From: Limisoma sp963590405
GTDB taxonomy: Bacteria > Bacteroidota > Bacteroidia > Bacteroidales > Muribaculaceae
Assembly: GCA_963590405.1 (NCBI GenBank)
Contig: CAVAPE010000003.1
Coordinates: 1 to 64,000 of the forward strand
Direction: 5' to 3'
DNA length: 64,000 nt
Under the pieces are notes generated by a model. It was not told the DNA's origin and ran no database searches. It saw only the letters and a program-made list of their open reading frames with translations. Position numbers and translations under genes: made by a program. Positions 17,890-26,966 of this stretch are shown here, piece after piece; position 1 is the first letter of the stretch, and each line of letters opens with the position of its first letter.

Positions 17890-19593
17890 ATGAAAAGAAT
17901 ATTATTGAATATCAGCTTTATCGCAGCTCTGGTGATGATGGTGTCTTCATGTGTCGACCCGGATCCCGACTACAAGGATTTCCCGTCGAAGGATGTGGAC
18001 TTCACCTACGCTGTCGCTGCGGGAGCCGATGGACAAGTGGAATATGGCATGGACTATTATGTGGTTTCCCACATCCAGTTCACCAACACTTCTGCTAAGC
18101 AGGGCAACTACACTTGGGACTTTGGCGACGGCACAACTTCGACAGAGACAAACCCTGTGCACAAATTTGACAAGGCAGGCACCTATCAGGTGAAACTCAC
18201 CATCGACGGTGTCGGCTCGCGCACGTATCCTATCATGATCTACGACATCGCTCCGGTGCTGTCAATCAACAGCCAGTCGGCTGAGGTTTTGACCATCAAC
18301 GATGTAGACGTAGATTTCAGCATCTTCCTGCCTAACCCTGAAAACAAGAAGGTGAAATACGAATGGACATTCCCCGACGGCACTCTCGATGCCAACGGCA
18401 ACACTTTGACCTCGTTTGTTGGCTATGCCGACGAGACTGGCAAGGTGGAATATCCTGGCAAGGTGCACTTCAAGAACATCGGTTCGCAGCGCATCACCCT
18501 CAAGACCACCTTCGACGTTGACGGCGAAAACCGCCAACTCGAAGAGAGTTATGTAAACGTTCAAGTGGGCGCAAGCAAAGAGTATCAGACTCTCTACTAC
18601 GCATCGCTCGGCGGCACAGTTCACGCTCTCAAACTCATCCCCGACAGCGAACTCCCTGAAGGCACAAAGAACCTTCCGTTCGACCTCGGCGTGAGCACAG
18701 GCAACATGCCGTTCAACCTCGTTCACTACCGTGATGCCGACGGTCAGGACTGGATTTACATCCTCGATGCTGGTAAGCAGTACACCTACGTTAACGACGC
18801 TGACGGCGTGCTCGGCGACGGCAAAATCACAGTGATGACAGCCGACGGCAAATCAGCCAACGTGTTTGTAACCAATGTAGGTCAGACAGCATTCAACGAC
18901 CCATTCTTCGGCTGCGTTGACGGCACCGACCTCATCTACTCCGACCGTAACACCGGCTTGCGCAAGACGGCGCTCTCTACCCGTGGCGGCAAGGAAAGCA
19001 GCACCTACCTCGTGAAGAACGACCAGTTGGGCTACTACTCGCGCAGCATCGCCTACGGTGCCATCAGCACTACTATCCTTAAAGACTCTAAGGGTATGTA
19101 CTGGTGGGGCAAGTGCTACAACGGCAACGGTATCCTCCGCTTCAAGTCGAGCGACATCGTGAGCGACTACAAGACAGCCTCTGAGCCTTATCCTGTAATC
19201 CTCAATGCCGTTAAGTTGAAAGCCTTCACCATCGACGAGGCTCGCAACGCCCTCTACGTATGGCGCTGGCAGGATGCCGACGGATTCTATGTATATCCGT
19301 TGCCAGCCGACAATGCCACTGTTGCTAAGGGCGACTTCACTAAGCAGTTCCTTATGACTGCCGATGCCATCAACTCAACTGCCGACGAAGGCGTCTACTG
19401 TACGCAGATGGCTCTCGACAACGAGACTGGTAATGTTTACTTCGGCTTCAACAAGGCTGCTGCCGATGCTTCGGCTTATGCAACAGGCTTGAAATACTAC
19501 GACCCAACTGCCGGCAAGATTGTCAATGTGACTACTATTTCCGACAAAATCCTCGGTGTAGTGATCAATCCATACAAGTCGAAACTGTTCTAA
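17890..19593 (+). CDS. PKD-domain surface lipoprotein of the SusCD locus
   Basis: This 567-residue lipoprotein has a signal ending VSSC (C21) followed by an Asp-rich leader (VDPDPDYKDFPSKD). A PKD domain at about residues 35-108 shows the signature YTWDFGDGTTS and ends GTYQVKLTIDG; a second PKD-like stretch (VKYEWTFPDGTL) lies near 160. The C-terminal ~350 residues look like repeated beta blades (DWIYILDAGKQYTYVND, DLIYSDRNTGLRKTAL), suggesting a propeller. It lies 19 bp after the previous gene, and a hairpin terminator follows. A surface glycan-binding role is inferred from locus position. Confidence 0.75.
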   Translation: MKRILLNISFIAALVMMVSSCVDPDPDYKDFPSKDVDFTYAVAAGADGQVEYGMDYYVVSHIQFTNTSAKQGNYTWDFGDGTTSTETNPVHKFDKAGTYQVKLTIDGVGSRTYPIMIYDIAPVLSINSQSAEVLTINDVDVDFSIFLPNPENKKVKYEWTFPDGTLDANGNTLTSFVGYADETGKVEYPGKVHFKNIGSQRITLKTTFDVDGENRQLEESYVNVQVGASKEYQTLYYASLGGTVHALKLIPDSELPEGTKNLPFDLGVSTGNMPFNLVHYRDADGQDWIYILDAGKQYTYVNDADGVLGDGKITVMTADGKSANVFVTNVGQTAFNDPFFGCVDGTDLIYSDRNTGLRKTALSTRGGKESSTYLVKNDQLGYYSRSIAYGAISTTILKDSKGMYWWGKCYNGNGILRFKSSDIVSDYKTASEPYPVILNAVKLKAFTIDEARNALYVWRWQDADGFYVYPLPADNATVAKGDFTKQFLMTADAINSTADEGVYCTQMALDNETGNVYFGFNKAAADASAYATGLKYYDPTAGKIVNVTTISDKILGVVINPYKSKLF

Positions 19594-19618
19594 TCGGTTG
19601 TCGGCTTTGACGTAAAGA

Positions 19619-19668
19619 CAATGGTTGCTTCTTTTCGCAAGTCGATGGAGGAGCAACCATTGCTTTTT
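19619..19668 (+). terminator. Intercistronic terminator inside the glycan locus
   Basis: An 11-bp perfect stem, CAATGGTTGCT (19619-19629) and AGCAACCATTG (19652-19662), is followed by CTTTTTG. It separates the lipoprotein genes from the hydrolase gene 25 bp downstream and probably lowers transcription into it. Confidence 0.75.
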
Positions 19669-19693
19669 GTAAAAACAGAAAAAAGAGATTAAT

Positions 19694-22366
19694 ATGGTAA
19701 AAAAACTTTTGGCAGCCTCGGCTGCCGTAATGCTGCTGGCAACGTCGTTTTCAGCCAATGCCCTGAAGCATGAGCAGAGAGCCACATGGATGTCGGCCTT
19801 CATTGCCGACTGGCCATCGACTGCCATCACGACATCGAACGCAGAGACCCACAAAACCATCTGCCGCACTGCCCTCGACTCGCTGCAGCGCAACAATTTC
19901 ACCACGATTTACTACCACGCCCGCGCTATGAGCGACGCTATGTACGACTCTAAGTACGAGCCGTGGTCGAGTTATGTGTCGGGCACGCGTGGTGTCACTC
20001 CGGCTTTCGACCCGTTTGCCTTCATTTTGGAGAACGCCCACGAGCGCGGTCTCGAAGTGTATGCATGGCTTAACCCTTACCGCTACATCAACTCGTCCTA
20101 CTATAGCGGATGGGGCGAAAATGGTGGCGACAAGAACTACGAAAACAGTCACCCAGAGTGGCTACTCAAATGGGTGAACGGCAACCAAACATGGACCATC
20201 CTCAACCCGGCTCTGCCAGAGGTGAAGCAACGCATCGTCGATGTGGTGCTCGACATCCTTGACAAATACGACGTTGACGGCATCGTGTTCGACGACTATT
20301 TCTACCAGAACGGCCTTCCAGCATCCTACGACGCCGATAACTATGCAGCCTACACTGCAGCCGGCGGCACACTGTCGCAGATGGACTGGCGTCGCGAGAA
20401 TGTCAATGACATGGTGCGCAAGGTGTACCAAGCCATCAAGGCTGCAAAGCCTTGGGTGCGCTTCGGCATCGGTCCTGCCGGTGTGGCTGGCAAGAATGCC
20501 GCTGCCTATGGGCTTGAACCGTGTCCGGGCAGCGACTGGCAGTACAGCGGCATCTGCTCCGACCCATTGGCTTGGTTGGCAGAAGGCACAATCGACTTCA
20601 TCTCGCCGCAGGTCTACTGGAAGATAGGCAATGCGGCTGCTGACTATGCAAAGATTACCCCATGGTGGTATAATGTCGCTGCGAAATTCAACCGCCAGTG
20701 CTTCATCAGCCAAGATTTGAGCAACACGCAAGGTAGTTCGTGCGACCTCAGCGAGTTCTACGACCAAATCACCATGACCCACACCAATGTGGTGGGTGAA
20801 TGTCCGGGTACGGTCTATTTCCCATGGAAGTCGCTCAACGCACGCCGCCAGCGCATCGACGGCAAGAACTTGTCGCTGTTCCGCTATCTGCGCAACACCG
20901 TGTTCGACACTCCTTCGCTCACTCCAGCAACAACGTGGGAGAAGGTGGCATACCCAGGCACGGTCAGCAATGTGGCTCGCAACGGACGCAACCTCACTTG
21001 GGACGGTCCCGACAACGTGCGTTTCACTGTCTATGCAGTGCCGTCGACTGTCGACGCAAAGCATTTCTACAAGGATGCGCAATATCTCCTCGGCAACAGT
21101 TACACGAAGTCGTTTGAGATACCTGCTACAATCGACAAATTCCCTGGTTACGGTATTGCCGATGCCGACCTCGGCAACTACAATTATGCCGTTGCCGTGC
21201 TCGACCGCTATGGCAACGAGTATAGCGCCGTGTTTGAGGGCGCAACGGTTACGGCTTCCGAAAAGCCAGTGATGACCTATCCGCTCAACGGCGAGTTGGC
21301 ACCGCGCGGCTTCCAGTTCACTTGGGCTGGCTCGGCTGAGGTGAGCGAAATAGCCATCGCCACCGACGAGGCAATGACCAACATCGTGGCACGCTTCGAG
21401 GCAAACGGCAACGCCGCATCGTCGACTGGTGTCTACAACTTCGAACCAGATGTTACATACTACTGGACCGTTACCGCCCGCGGCAACAATGCCACCGACA
21501 CAGAAGCCGGCAAGGTAGAGTCGTTCAAGGTCGACATCTTCCGCCTGCTCTCGCCAGCCAATGGCAGCGAGGACGTGGCTCTTACTCCTGAAATTACGTG
21601 GTCGAACCTTGGCGACGGCGCAACCTACAATCTCGTTGTTAGCCAGTCCGACTCGTTCCAGAATCCAGTGGTCGACGAAACACTCACTGCTACCTCGTTC
21701 ACCGTTCCTGCCTATACTCTCGCGGCATCAAGCACATACTACGTTAAAGTTACGGGTACTGTAGGTGGCAATACTGAGGAAGCAGATGTGTACTCCTTCA
21801 CCACGGCGGCAGCCGAGATAGCAGCGCCTGTGTTCACTGTTCCTGCCGTTAGCGGTGCAACCCTTCACAGTGACGAGGCAGTTGCTGTGCAGCCGCAAGC
21901 CGGTGTGGTGTCAACCCACTTCAACATCAGCGAAAAGGAGACCTTCCCAGCACGCTCTTCGTACAACGGCACGTTCGACCTTGGCGAGTTCTCTACTCCA
22001 GCGCTCGGCGACGTGAAGATGGTGTCGAAGGCGTTGGAGGACGGCAAGACCTACTACTTGCGTGCGCAGTTCAACTACCGCAACGCCTCGGGCAGTTACA
22101 CCACCACCGACTGGTCGCCAGTGCTGACGTTTGTCTACAGCGCTGAGGCAGGTGTCGGAAGTGTCGATGCCGATGCTTTGAAGATTGTCGACAATGTGCT
22201 CTTTGCTGGTGCAGCCATGCAGGCGGTCAATGTCTATGCCCTCGACGGACGACTTGTGCTTTCGGCTCAGACCGATGCCTCAGGCAAACTCAGCCTTGGG
22301 CAACTCGCCGAAGCAACCTACCTCGTTGCCGTCGGCACGAAGACAGTTAAGTTCGTGAAGAAATAA
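19694..22366 (+). CDS. GHL10-type secreted glycoside hydrolase with T9SS-like tail
   Basis: This 890-residue secreted enzyme has a signal peptide (MVKKLLAASAAVMLLATSFSANA). An N-terminal TIM-barrel of the glycosyl-hydrolase-like 10 family (DUF187) spans about residues 25-400: EQRATWMSAF, LEVYAWLNPYRYIN and VDGIVFDDYFY near 194-204, which carries the probable catalytic acids, are family landmarks. About 420-750 contains fibronectin-type strands (LSPANGSEDVALTPEITWSN). The end (VYALDGRLVLSAQ...TKTVKFVKK) is a T9SS-like tail. It closes the SusCD locus and is its only obvious enzyme; the bond cleaved is unknown. Confidence 0.85.
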   Translation: MVKKLLAASAAVMLLATSFSANALKHEQRATWMSAFIADWPSTAITTSNAETHKTICRTALDSLQRNNFTTIYYHARAMSDAMYDSKYEPWSSYVSGTRGVTPAFDPFAFILENAHERGLEVYAWLNPYRYINSSYYSGWGENGGDKNYENSHPEWLLKWVNGNQTWTILNPALPEVKQRIVDVVLDILDKYDVDGIVFDDYFYQNGLPASYDADNYAAYTAAGGTLSQMDWRRENVNDMVRKVYQAIKAAKPWVRFGIGPAGVAGKNAAAYGLEPCPGSDWQYSGICSDPLAWLAEGTIDFISPQVYWKIGNAAADYAKITPWWYNVAAKFNRQCFISQDLSNTQGSSCDLSEFYDQITMTHTNVVGECPGTVYFPWKSLNARRQRIDGKNLSLFRYLRNTVFDTPSLTPATTWEKVAYPGTVSNVARNGRNLTWDGPDNVRFTVYAVPSTVDAKHFYKDAQYLLGNSYTKSFEIPATIDKFPGYGIADADLGNYNYAVAVLDRYGNEYSAVFEGATVTASEKPVMTYPLNGELAPRGFQFTWAGSAEVSEIAIATDEAMTNIVARFEANGNAASSTGVYNFEPDVTYYWTVTARGNNATDTEAGKVESFKVDIFRLLSPANGSEDVALTPEITWSNLGDGATYNLVVSQSDSFQNPVVDETLTATSFTVPAYTLAASSTYYVKVTGTVGGNTEEADVYSFTTAAAEIAAPVFTVPAVSGATLHSDEAVAVQPQAGVVSTHFNISEKETFPARSSYNGTFDLGEFSTPALGDVKMVSKALEDGKTYYLRAQFNYRNASGSYTTTDWSPVLTFVYSAEAGVGSVDADALKIVDNVLFAGAAMQAVNVYALDGRLVLSAQTDASGKLSLGQLAEATYLVAVGTKTVKFVKK

Positions 22367-22384
22367 GCAACAACCTATACCCAC

Positions 22385-22424
22385 AAAAAACCTCGCCCAG
22401 CGTATCCGCCCGGCGAGGTTTTTT
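22385..22424. terminator. Bidirectional terminator
   Basis: AAAAAACCTCGCC and GGCGAGGTTTTTT form a long stem with A- and T-tracts on both sides. It serves the hydrolase gene (plus) and the ATPase gene (minus), which converge here. Confidence 0.92.
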
Positions 22425-22441
22425 AATGGTAGATTATGGCG

Positions 22442-23788
22442 TTAGTCGCATTTCCGTTCTCTTACAAAACGTTTCAGCAGAAATGTAAGAAAATAGGGGA
22501 ATGTGTAGAACTGACCATTGAATCCGATATTCTTGTTGCACAACTTGATGCCATACTTGATGTCGGAATATACCTCATGTTGCGAGGTGAGTTTGGATAG
22601 CGATTTGGTGACGTTGTCCGTCGCCTTCACTTCAATGGGGATAAGAGAGCGGCTATCGCGGATGAAGAAATTCATTTCGACGGTCGACTTTTCGTTGCGG
22701 TAGAAATAGAGGTCGTAGCCTTGCTTCACAAGCATGTCGGCAACAACATTTTCGTAGATTGCGCCTTTATATGTGCCGTAGTTTTTGTTCACACGCATAT
22801 CCTCCTGCGACTCCTCGTCGAGAGACGCAACGAGAAGCCCTGTGTCCTTGAAGTAGATTTTATACGACTTCGGGTCGTAGTTACCTTTGAGCGGTAGCGA
22901 CACTTGGGAAAGACAGTAGCACACGTTGACGATACCGGCATCTTTAAGCCATTCGATGGTGCCGATATATTCGCGGTTTCGGGCATTGTGGGCTATCTTG
23001 CTGATTTGGAATTTCTTGTTGTCCTGCCCCAAAAACACGGAGATGTGGTTGTAGACGTTCTTGATTTTACCCTTGTCGAGCCCTTGCGCGTATTTTGTGA
23101 TGTCCTCCTCGTAGTCGAGAAGCAGTTGGCGCTGCGCCTTTAGCGTGCCGACGTAATTGCCGCTGGCAACGAACTTGCTGACCACGGCAGGCATGCCTCC
23201 GATGGTCATGTATTCGCGGAACACGCCGCCCAGCACGTCCATCTCAATGGGTGACAGGGGAGTGAGCGAAATCATCTTTTGGTATAGGCGCTCGGTGAAA
23301 TCGTCGTTGTAGCCTTTCGCCCAAAGAAACTCTTCGAAATCCATGGAGTGCATCGTGAAGTCTTCTTTGTAACCCACGCTGTTTGATTCAATTTCTTTGT
23401 AGTTGATGCCCATCAGCGACCCCGAACAGATTACGTCGTATCGGCCATCAATCTTGAACGCCTTCAGGCAGGTAGCGCATGCTGGGCAGTCCTGCATCTC
23501 GTCGAAAAATATCAGTGTGTTGCCCGGCTCTATTTTCAGCGACGGGTTGATGAGACTTATGTTGCGGATGATGCTGTCCACTTCATATCCGTCCTCGAAA
23601 ATTGCCTTGTACTTTTGTTGAAACACAAAGTTGATGGCAACGACATTCTTGTAGTTGTCGTGGGCAAATTGGAGTATGGAAGCAGTCTTCCCGACCTGCC
23701 GCGCACCTTTCACTATAAGAGGCATTCTATCGGCACTTTCTTTCCATATTTCGAGGAACGAATCTATTTTTCTGCGTAAAAGGCTCAT
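22442..23788 (-). CDS. AAA_14/DUF4143 ATPase (locus 1)
   Basis: This 448-residue protein is of the large Bacteroidales AAA_14/DUF4143 group, whose cellular role is unsettled. Walker A is GARQVGKT at 28-35 and Walker B is TLIFFDEMQDCP near 91-102. A sensor-like SGSLMGINYKE follows. The C-terminal DUF4143 part has the nuclease-like pattern VEMNFFI...LIPIEVKA, an (E/D)-x-K arrangement like PD-(D/E)XK folds. It stands alone, convergent with the hydrolase. Its promoter is preceded by four 32-bp repeats. Paralogues lie at 36432-37781 and 48323-49666. Confidence 0.88.
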   Translation of the reverse strand: MSLLRRKIDSFLEIWKESADRMPLIVKGARQVGKTASILQFAHDNYKNVVAINFVFQQKYKAIFEDGYEVDSIIRNISLINPSLKIEPGNTLIFFDEMQDCPACATCLKAFKIDGRYDVICSGSLMGINYKEIESNSVGYKEDFTMHSMDFEEFLWAKGYNDDFTERLYQKMISLTPLSPIEMDVLGGVFREYMTIGGMPAVVSKFVASGNYVGTLKAQRQLLLDYEEDITKYAQGLDKGKIKNVYNHISVFLGQDNKKFQISKIAHNARNREYIGTIEWLKDAGIVNVCYCLSQVSLPLKGNYDPKSYKIYFKDTGLLVASLDEESQEDMRVNKNYGTYKGAIYENVVADMLVKQGYDLYFYRNEKSTVEMNFFIRDSRSLIPIEVKATDNVTKSLSKLTSQHEVYSDIKYGIKLCNKNIGFNGQFYTFPYFLTFLLKRFVRERKCD

Positions 23789-23808
23789 AATTAGAAGTGT
23801 TTGATATG

Positions 23809-23817
23809 CAAAGGTAA
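23809..23817 (-). promoter_or_regulatory. -7 box of ATPase locus 1
   Basis: The minus strand reads TACCTTTGC, matching TAnnTTTG, 20 bp before the start codon. The repeat array begins 2 bp upstream of this box, and the nearest TTTTG lies in the last repeat unit, 11 bp away. Confidence 0.7.
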
Positions 23818-23819
23818 GT

Positions 23820-23947
23820 GATTTTCACAAAATTCCGAGGTTTTTGGGGTGGAAAATCACAAAATTCCGGGGTTTTTGACTTCGATTTTCACAAAATTCC
23901 TGGGTTTTGGAGGGCGATTTTCTCAAAATTCCCGAAAAAAGGTGGCG
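23820..23947. repeat. 32-bp tandem repeat, 4 copies, upstream of ATPase locus 1
   Basis: Units begin at 23820, 23852, 23884 and 23916. Each contains TCACAAAATTCC (TCTCAAAATTCC in the fourth), followed by a G/T-rich spacer related to GGTTTTTGGGG. Units are head to tail with no unique spacers, so this is not a CRISPR array. Confidence 0.9.
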
Positions 23948-23959
23948 GTGGTGATGGGG

Positions 23960-23969
23960 NNNNNNNNNN
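23960..23969. other. Assembly gap (10 N)
   Basis: This is a scaffold join. The same 8 bases, TGATGGGG, stand immediately before (23952-23959) and after (23970-23977) the Ns, so the true gap may be zero or an unmerged overlap. Besides the repeat array, the rest of the 23789-24138 interval holds only promoter sequence. Confidence 0.95.
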
Positions 23970-24026
23970 TGATGGGGTATGAAAACTTTATTTAATATAT
24001 TTATACATTATTTTTATGCAGAAAAA

Positions 24027-24058
24027 TTTGCTCTGCTCAAAAGTTCGGTATATCTTTA
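24027..24058 (+). promoter_or_regulatory. Promoter of the secreted protein at 24139
   Basis: TTTG at 24027-24030, then 20 bp, then TATCTTTA at 24051-24058. This is the full Bacteroidetes -33/-7 architecture and gives a leader of about 75 nt. Confidence 0.75.
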
Positions 24059-24138
24059 CGGAGTGATAAATGAAGTGCTGAGGCACTCCACAACCAGAGA
24101 AACAAAGAAACACTTAATACTAACTAAAACTATTAATT

Positions 24139-25557
24139 ATGAAAAAAATTTTACTCTCTGCATCAATGTTAATGCTTGCCGGTGCATCGTTTGCTGCAAC
24201 CGACAATGCAACTTATGAAGATGTTGACGGTTTCAAATGCGAAAACCTTTGGGTGCTTGACCGTGTACACACTGAGTCTGACTATTTGGCTTCAAAAATT
24301 GCCAGCAAGAATGCTCGTACTGCTACTACCGACGGCACTACAGTGTATGTAGGTCTTAGCGATAGCGACAATGGCGCATCAATCGAGAAGTTCGACCTCA
24401 AGACAGGTGCATATCTCGGCTCATTGGCAGTGACTAAGGATGGCGAGGCAGTAACAGGAACATTGGCTGTAAACCAAGTTGGTTTTGATGAATACGGTCA
24501 TTTCTATGCTGCAACATTCGCACCAAACTCTGATGGTGCAGGTCAATACAATGTCTATACAGTAGATTTGCAGACTGGTGCCCTTACTGCTGTAGGCGAT
24601 CTTCTTTTTGATGGTAATGTTGGTCGTGTAGACTTTTGTGATGTAATCGGTGATATTACCGGCGTTGAAGCACAGGCAACAATTATGGCAGTAGCATCAA
24701 GCCAGGACAATACAAACGTATTCCAATGGGTACGCGAACAAGGTTCTGACGAGTGGTTAGGCGGTTGGACAGATCAGGCTGTCGCTCAACAAATCAATGC
24801 AGATCAGACTTACCCAAGCGGTGTCGTAGGATTTTCTTATGGCTCAGTCATCAAGATGGTACGCGACGGTTCTAAGTCAGGCGAAATGTCAATGTTCTAC
24901 ATCGACGGTTTCACATCTCTTCCTGCTCTCTATGGCTCAGACGGCGCTATGATTGACAATCTCGGTAATGCTGACTTGATTGTCAAAGACAAAGAGACAA
25001 AAGAAGTGATTTCTGGTACTCTTCCAGAACCTGCACAGGGTACTAACGGTATCGCAGAAGGTGTGGTTAATGAATCAAACTTGATGATTTATTCAGAAGG
25101 TCAATATGATGCACCTCACTGCTGCCAGGCTATCGTAACTTCAGTGAATGAAGATATGGCATTCGAGTCAATGAAATATTTGTGGACAGTTCCTGCTGAT
25201 GGTCTTGGTAATGTATCTGACGGTGGCGTACGCGCTCACTCACTCTTCTGCTTGTCACAGGAAGATGGCTCTGCATTGCTGTTGACATACAAATGCTTCA
25301 ACGGTCTTGGCGCTTACAAAATCACTAAAGAAGGTGGTAGCGTAGAAAGCAACGTAGTTGCTGCTGCTAAGATTACTGTAAACGGCGACGTTATCGCAGT
25401 TAGCGAGCAGGCTCAATCAATCGAGGTTTACAACATCGCTGGTCAGAAGGTTGCTGAGGCTCACAATGCTTCTCAGGTAGCCGCTCCTGCAACAGGCGCT
25501 TACATTGTTAAGGCTGTCGTTGCTGGCACTCCAGTAGTGAAGAAGGTAATCCTCTAA
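24139..25557 (+). CDS. Secreted beta-rich protein of unknown function with T9SS-like tail
   Basis: This 472-residue protein has a signal peptide (MKKILLSASMLMLAGASFA). Repeats of the kind TTVYVGLSDSDNGASIEKFDLKTGAYLGSL suggest a beta-propeller. The last ~70 residues (IEVYNIAGQKVAEAHNASQV...TPVVKKVIL) are a T9SS-type sorting tail. It is monocistronic, with its own promoter and a weak hairpin after the stop. Codon use is clearly more A/T-rich than in neighbouring genes, as is that of acpP; high expression or a different origin could explain this. No enzyme motif is visible. Confidence 0.75.
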   Translation: MKKILLSASMLMLAGASFAATDNATYEDVDGFKCENLWVLDRVHTESDYLASKIASKNARTATTDGTTVYVGLSDSDNGASIEKFDLKTGAYLGSLAVTKDGEAVTGTLAVNQVGFDEYGHFYAATFAPNSDGAGQYNVYTVDLQTGALTAVGDLLFDGNVGRVDFCDVIGDITGVEAQATIMAVASSQDNTNVFQWVREQGSDEWLGGWTDQAVAQQINADQTYPSGVVGFSYGSVIKMVRDGSKSGEMSMFYIDGFTSLPALYGSDGAMIDNLGNADLIVKDKETKEVISGTLPEPAQGTNGIAEGVVNESNLMIYSEGQYDAPHCCQAIVTSVNEDMAFESMKYLWTVPADGLGNVSDGGVRAHSLFCLSQEDGSALLLTYKCFNGLGAYKITKEGGSVESNVVAAAKITVNGDVIAVSEQAQSIEVYNIAGQKVAEAHNASQVAAPATGAYIVKAVVAGTPVVKKVIL

Positions 25558-25599
25558 TGAAATAGGCGAACATAAAAATACATAAAGTTTTAAGATTAT

Positions 25600-25630
25600 G
25601 AGGGCGTGTCCGAGAGGATGCGCCCTCTTT
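25600..25630 (+). terminator. Weak terminator after the secreted protein
   Basis: The stem GAGGGCG (25600-25606) pairs with CGCCCTC (25621-25627), followed by only three T. Confidence 0.5.
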
Positions 25631-25698
25631 GCGTAAGCAACCGTGCGCGCCGAACTTACTTTTTGGCGGAAAAGGGCGGCTATGTGGGGGAATTGTAG

Positions 25699-25707
25699 TA
25701 TCTTTAC
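25699..25707 (+). promoter_or_regulatory. -7 box for the radical SAM gene
   Basis: TATCTTTAC, one base from TAnnTTTG, lies 35 bp upstream of ATG 25743. It supports that start over the long upstream extension of the frame, which would include it. Confidence 0.5.
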
Positions 25708-25742
25708 CGACTACTTTAAAAAGAGACGAAGGAATAGATATT

Positions 25743-26954
25743 ATGGCAGAAAAGAAACTTAACGGAACTGTCATCGTGACCTATCGTTGCAACGCACGTT
25801 GCTCGATGTGTAACCGCTATAAAGCCCCCTCCCGTGCTGAGGAGGAGATTTCGATAGAAACCATCAAGAAACTCCCGCGGATGTACTTCACCAACATCAC
25901 GGGTGGCGAACCGTTTATCCGCACTGACTTGAAGGACATTGTGCGCGAACTCTACAAGAAGAGCGACCGCATCGTGATCTCCACGAACGGCTTCTTCACC
26001 GACCGCATCATCGACTTGGCGAAGGAGTTCCCTCAAATCGGCATACGCATATCAATCGAAGGTCTGGAGAAGACCAACAACGAAATCCGCGGCCTTAACG
26101 ATGGCTTCAACCGCGGCTATACCACACTGAAGAAACTCCGCGAGATGGGGATGAAGGATGTGGGCTTCGGTATGACCGTGCAGGACAAGAATGCGCCCGA
26201 CCTCGTGCCACTCTACGACCTGTCGAACAAGATGGGCATGGAGTTTGCCACAGCATCGCTCCATAATTCGTTCTATTTCGTTGAGGCAAAGAATATTATC
26301 CATGACCGACCGATGGTGGCGAAGAACTTTGAGGACCTCGTGAACGAGTTGCTCAAGTCCAACTCGCCGAAGAAATGGTTTCGCGCCTACTTCAACCACG
26401 GACTGATTAACTATATCTACGGTCAGCCGCGCCTGTTGCCGTGCGACATGAGTTTCGACACCTTCTTCATCGACCCCTACGGCGACGTGATGCCCTGCAA
26501 CGGCACCAAGGACAAGGAGGTGATGGGCAACCTTAATCGCCAGAGTTGGGACGAGTTGTGGGGCAGTCCAGAGGCAGAGGCAGTGCGCAAAAAAGTGCGC
26601 CACTGCGACCGCAACTGCTGGATGATTGGCTCCGTGTCGCCAGCGATGCACAAGTATATCAAGACCCCTGCCATGTGGGTGTTGAAGCACAAACTCAAGT
26701 CGATGCTCGGCATGAAGTATTCGATGTATGAAAACCCCATCTGCTGCGACTATCGCGACGGCAAGGTCACCAAAGAGCAACTTGACAAACTCTCCACTTG
26801 CGACATGAATGCCGTGGTCAATAATGGTCTCTCAGTCGACAGCAAGGAGGCTCTGAAAGGCAAGCGCGGCGAGGACATCGTGAACGCCGACGTGGCAAGC
26901 CAAGGCTACGAGGCGACGAAGAAGGAAACCGACAAAAAGATAGAAATTAAGTAG
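25743..26954 (+). CDS. Radical SAM/SPASM protein
   Basis: This 403-residue radical AdoMet enzyme binds its catalytic 4Fe-4S cluster through C16, C20 and C23 (CNARCSMC); the AdoMet-binding GGEP is at 54-57. After the barrel, a SPASM-type region has cysteines in LLPCDMSF, DVMPCNGTKD and VRHCDRNCW, enough for auxiliary cluster binding. The tail after residue 300 is basic and ends in lysine/glutamate-rich sequence. It lies 12 bp before a glycosyltransferase gene, so the two probably form an operon. Homologues often sit in surface-polysaccharide or peptide-modification loci; the substrate here is unknown. Confidence 0.85.
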   Translation: MAEKKLNGTVIVTYRCNARCSMCNRYKAPSRAEEEISIETIKKLPRMYFTNITGGEPFIRTDLKDIVRELYKKSDRIVISTNGFFTDRIIDLAKEFPQIGIRISIEGLEKTNNEIRGLNDGFNRGYTTLKKLREMGMKDVGFGMTVQDKNAPDLVPLYDLSNKMGMEFATASLHNSFYFVEAKNIIHDRPMVAKNFEDLVNELLKSNSPKKWFRAYFNHGLINYIYGQPRLLPCDMSFDTFFIDPYGDVMPCNGTKDKEVMGNLNRQSWDELWGSPEAEAVRKKVRHCDRNCWMIGSVSPAMHKYIKTPAMWVLKHKLKSMLGMKYSMYENPICCDYRDGKVTKEQLDKLSTCDMNAVVNNGLSVDSKEALKGKRGEDIVNADVASQGYEATKKETDKKIEIK

Positions 26955-26966
26955 GCAGCAAGGCAG

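Noticed and set aside
23820..23947. CRISPR-like array of short repeats (also at 48195, 37782, 9537)
   Set aside because: The units are directly adjacent with no unique spacers of constant length, only 2-4 copies occur, and no cas genes are present; they are promoter-proximal tandem repeats.
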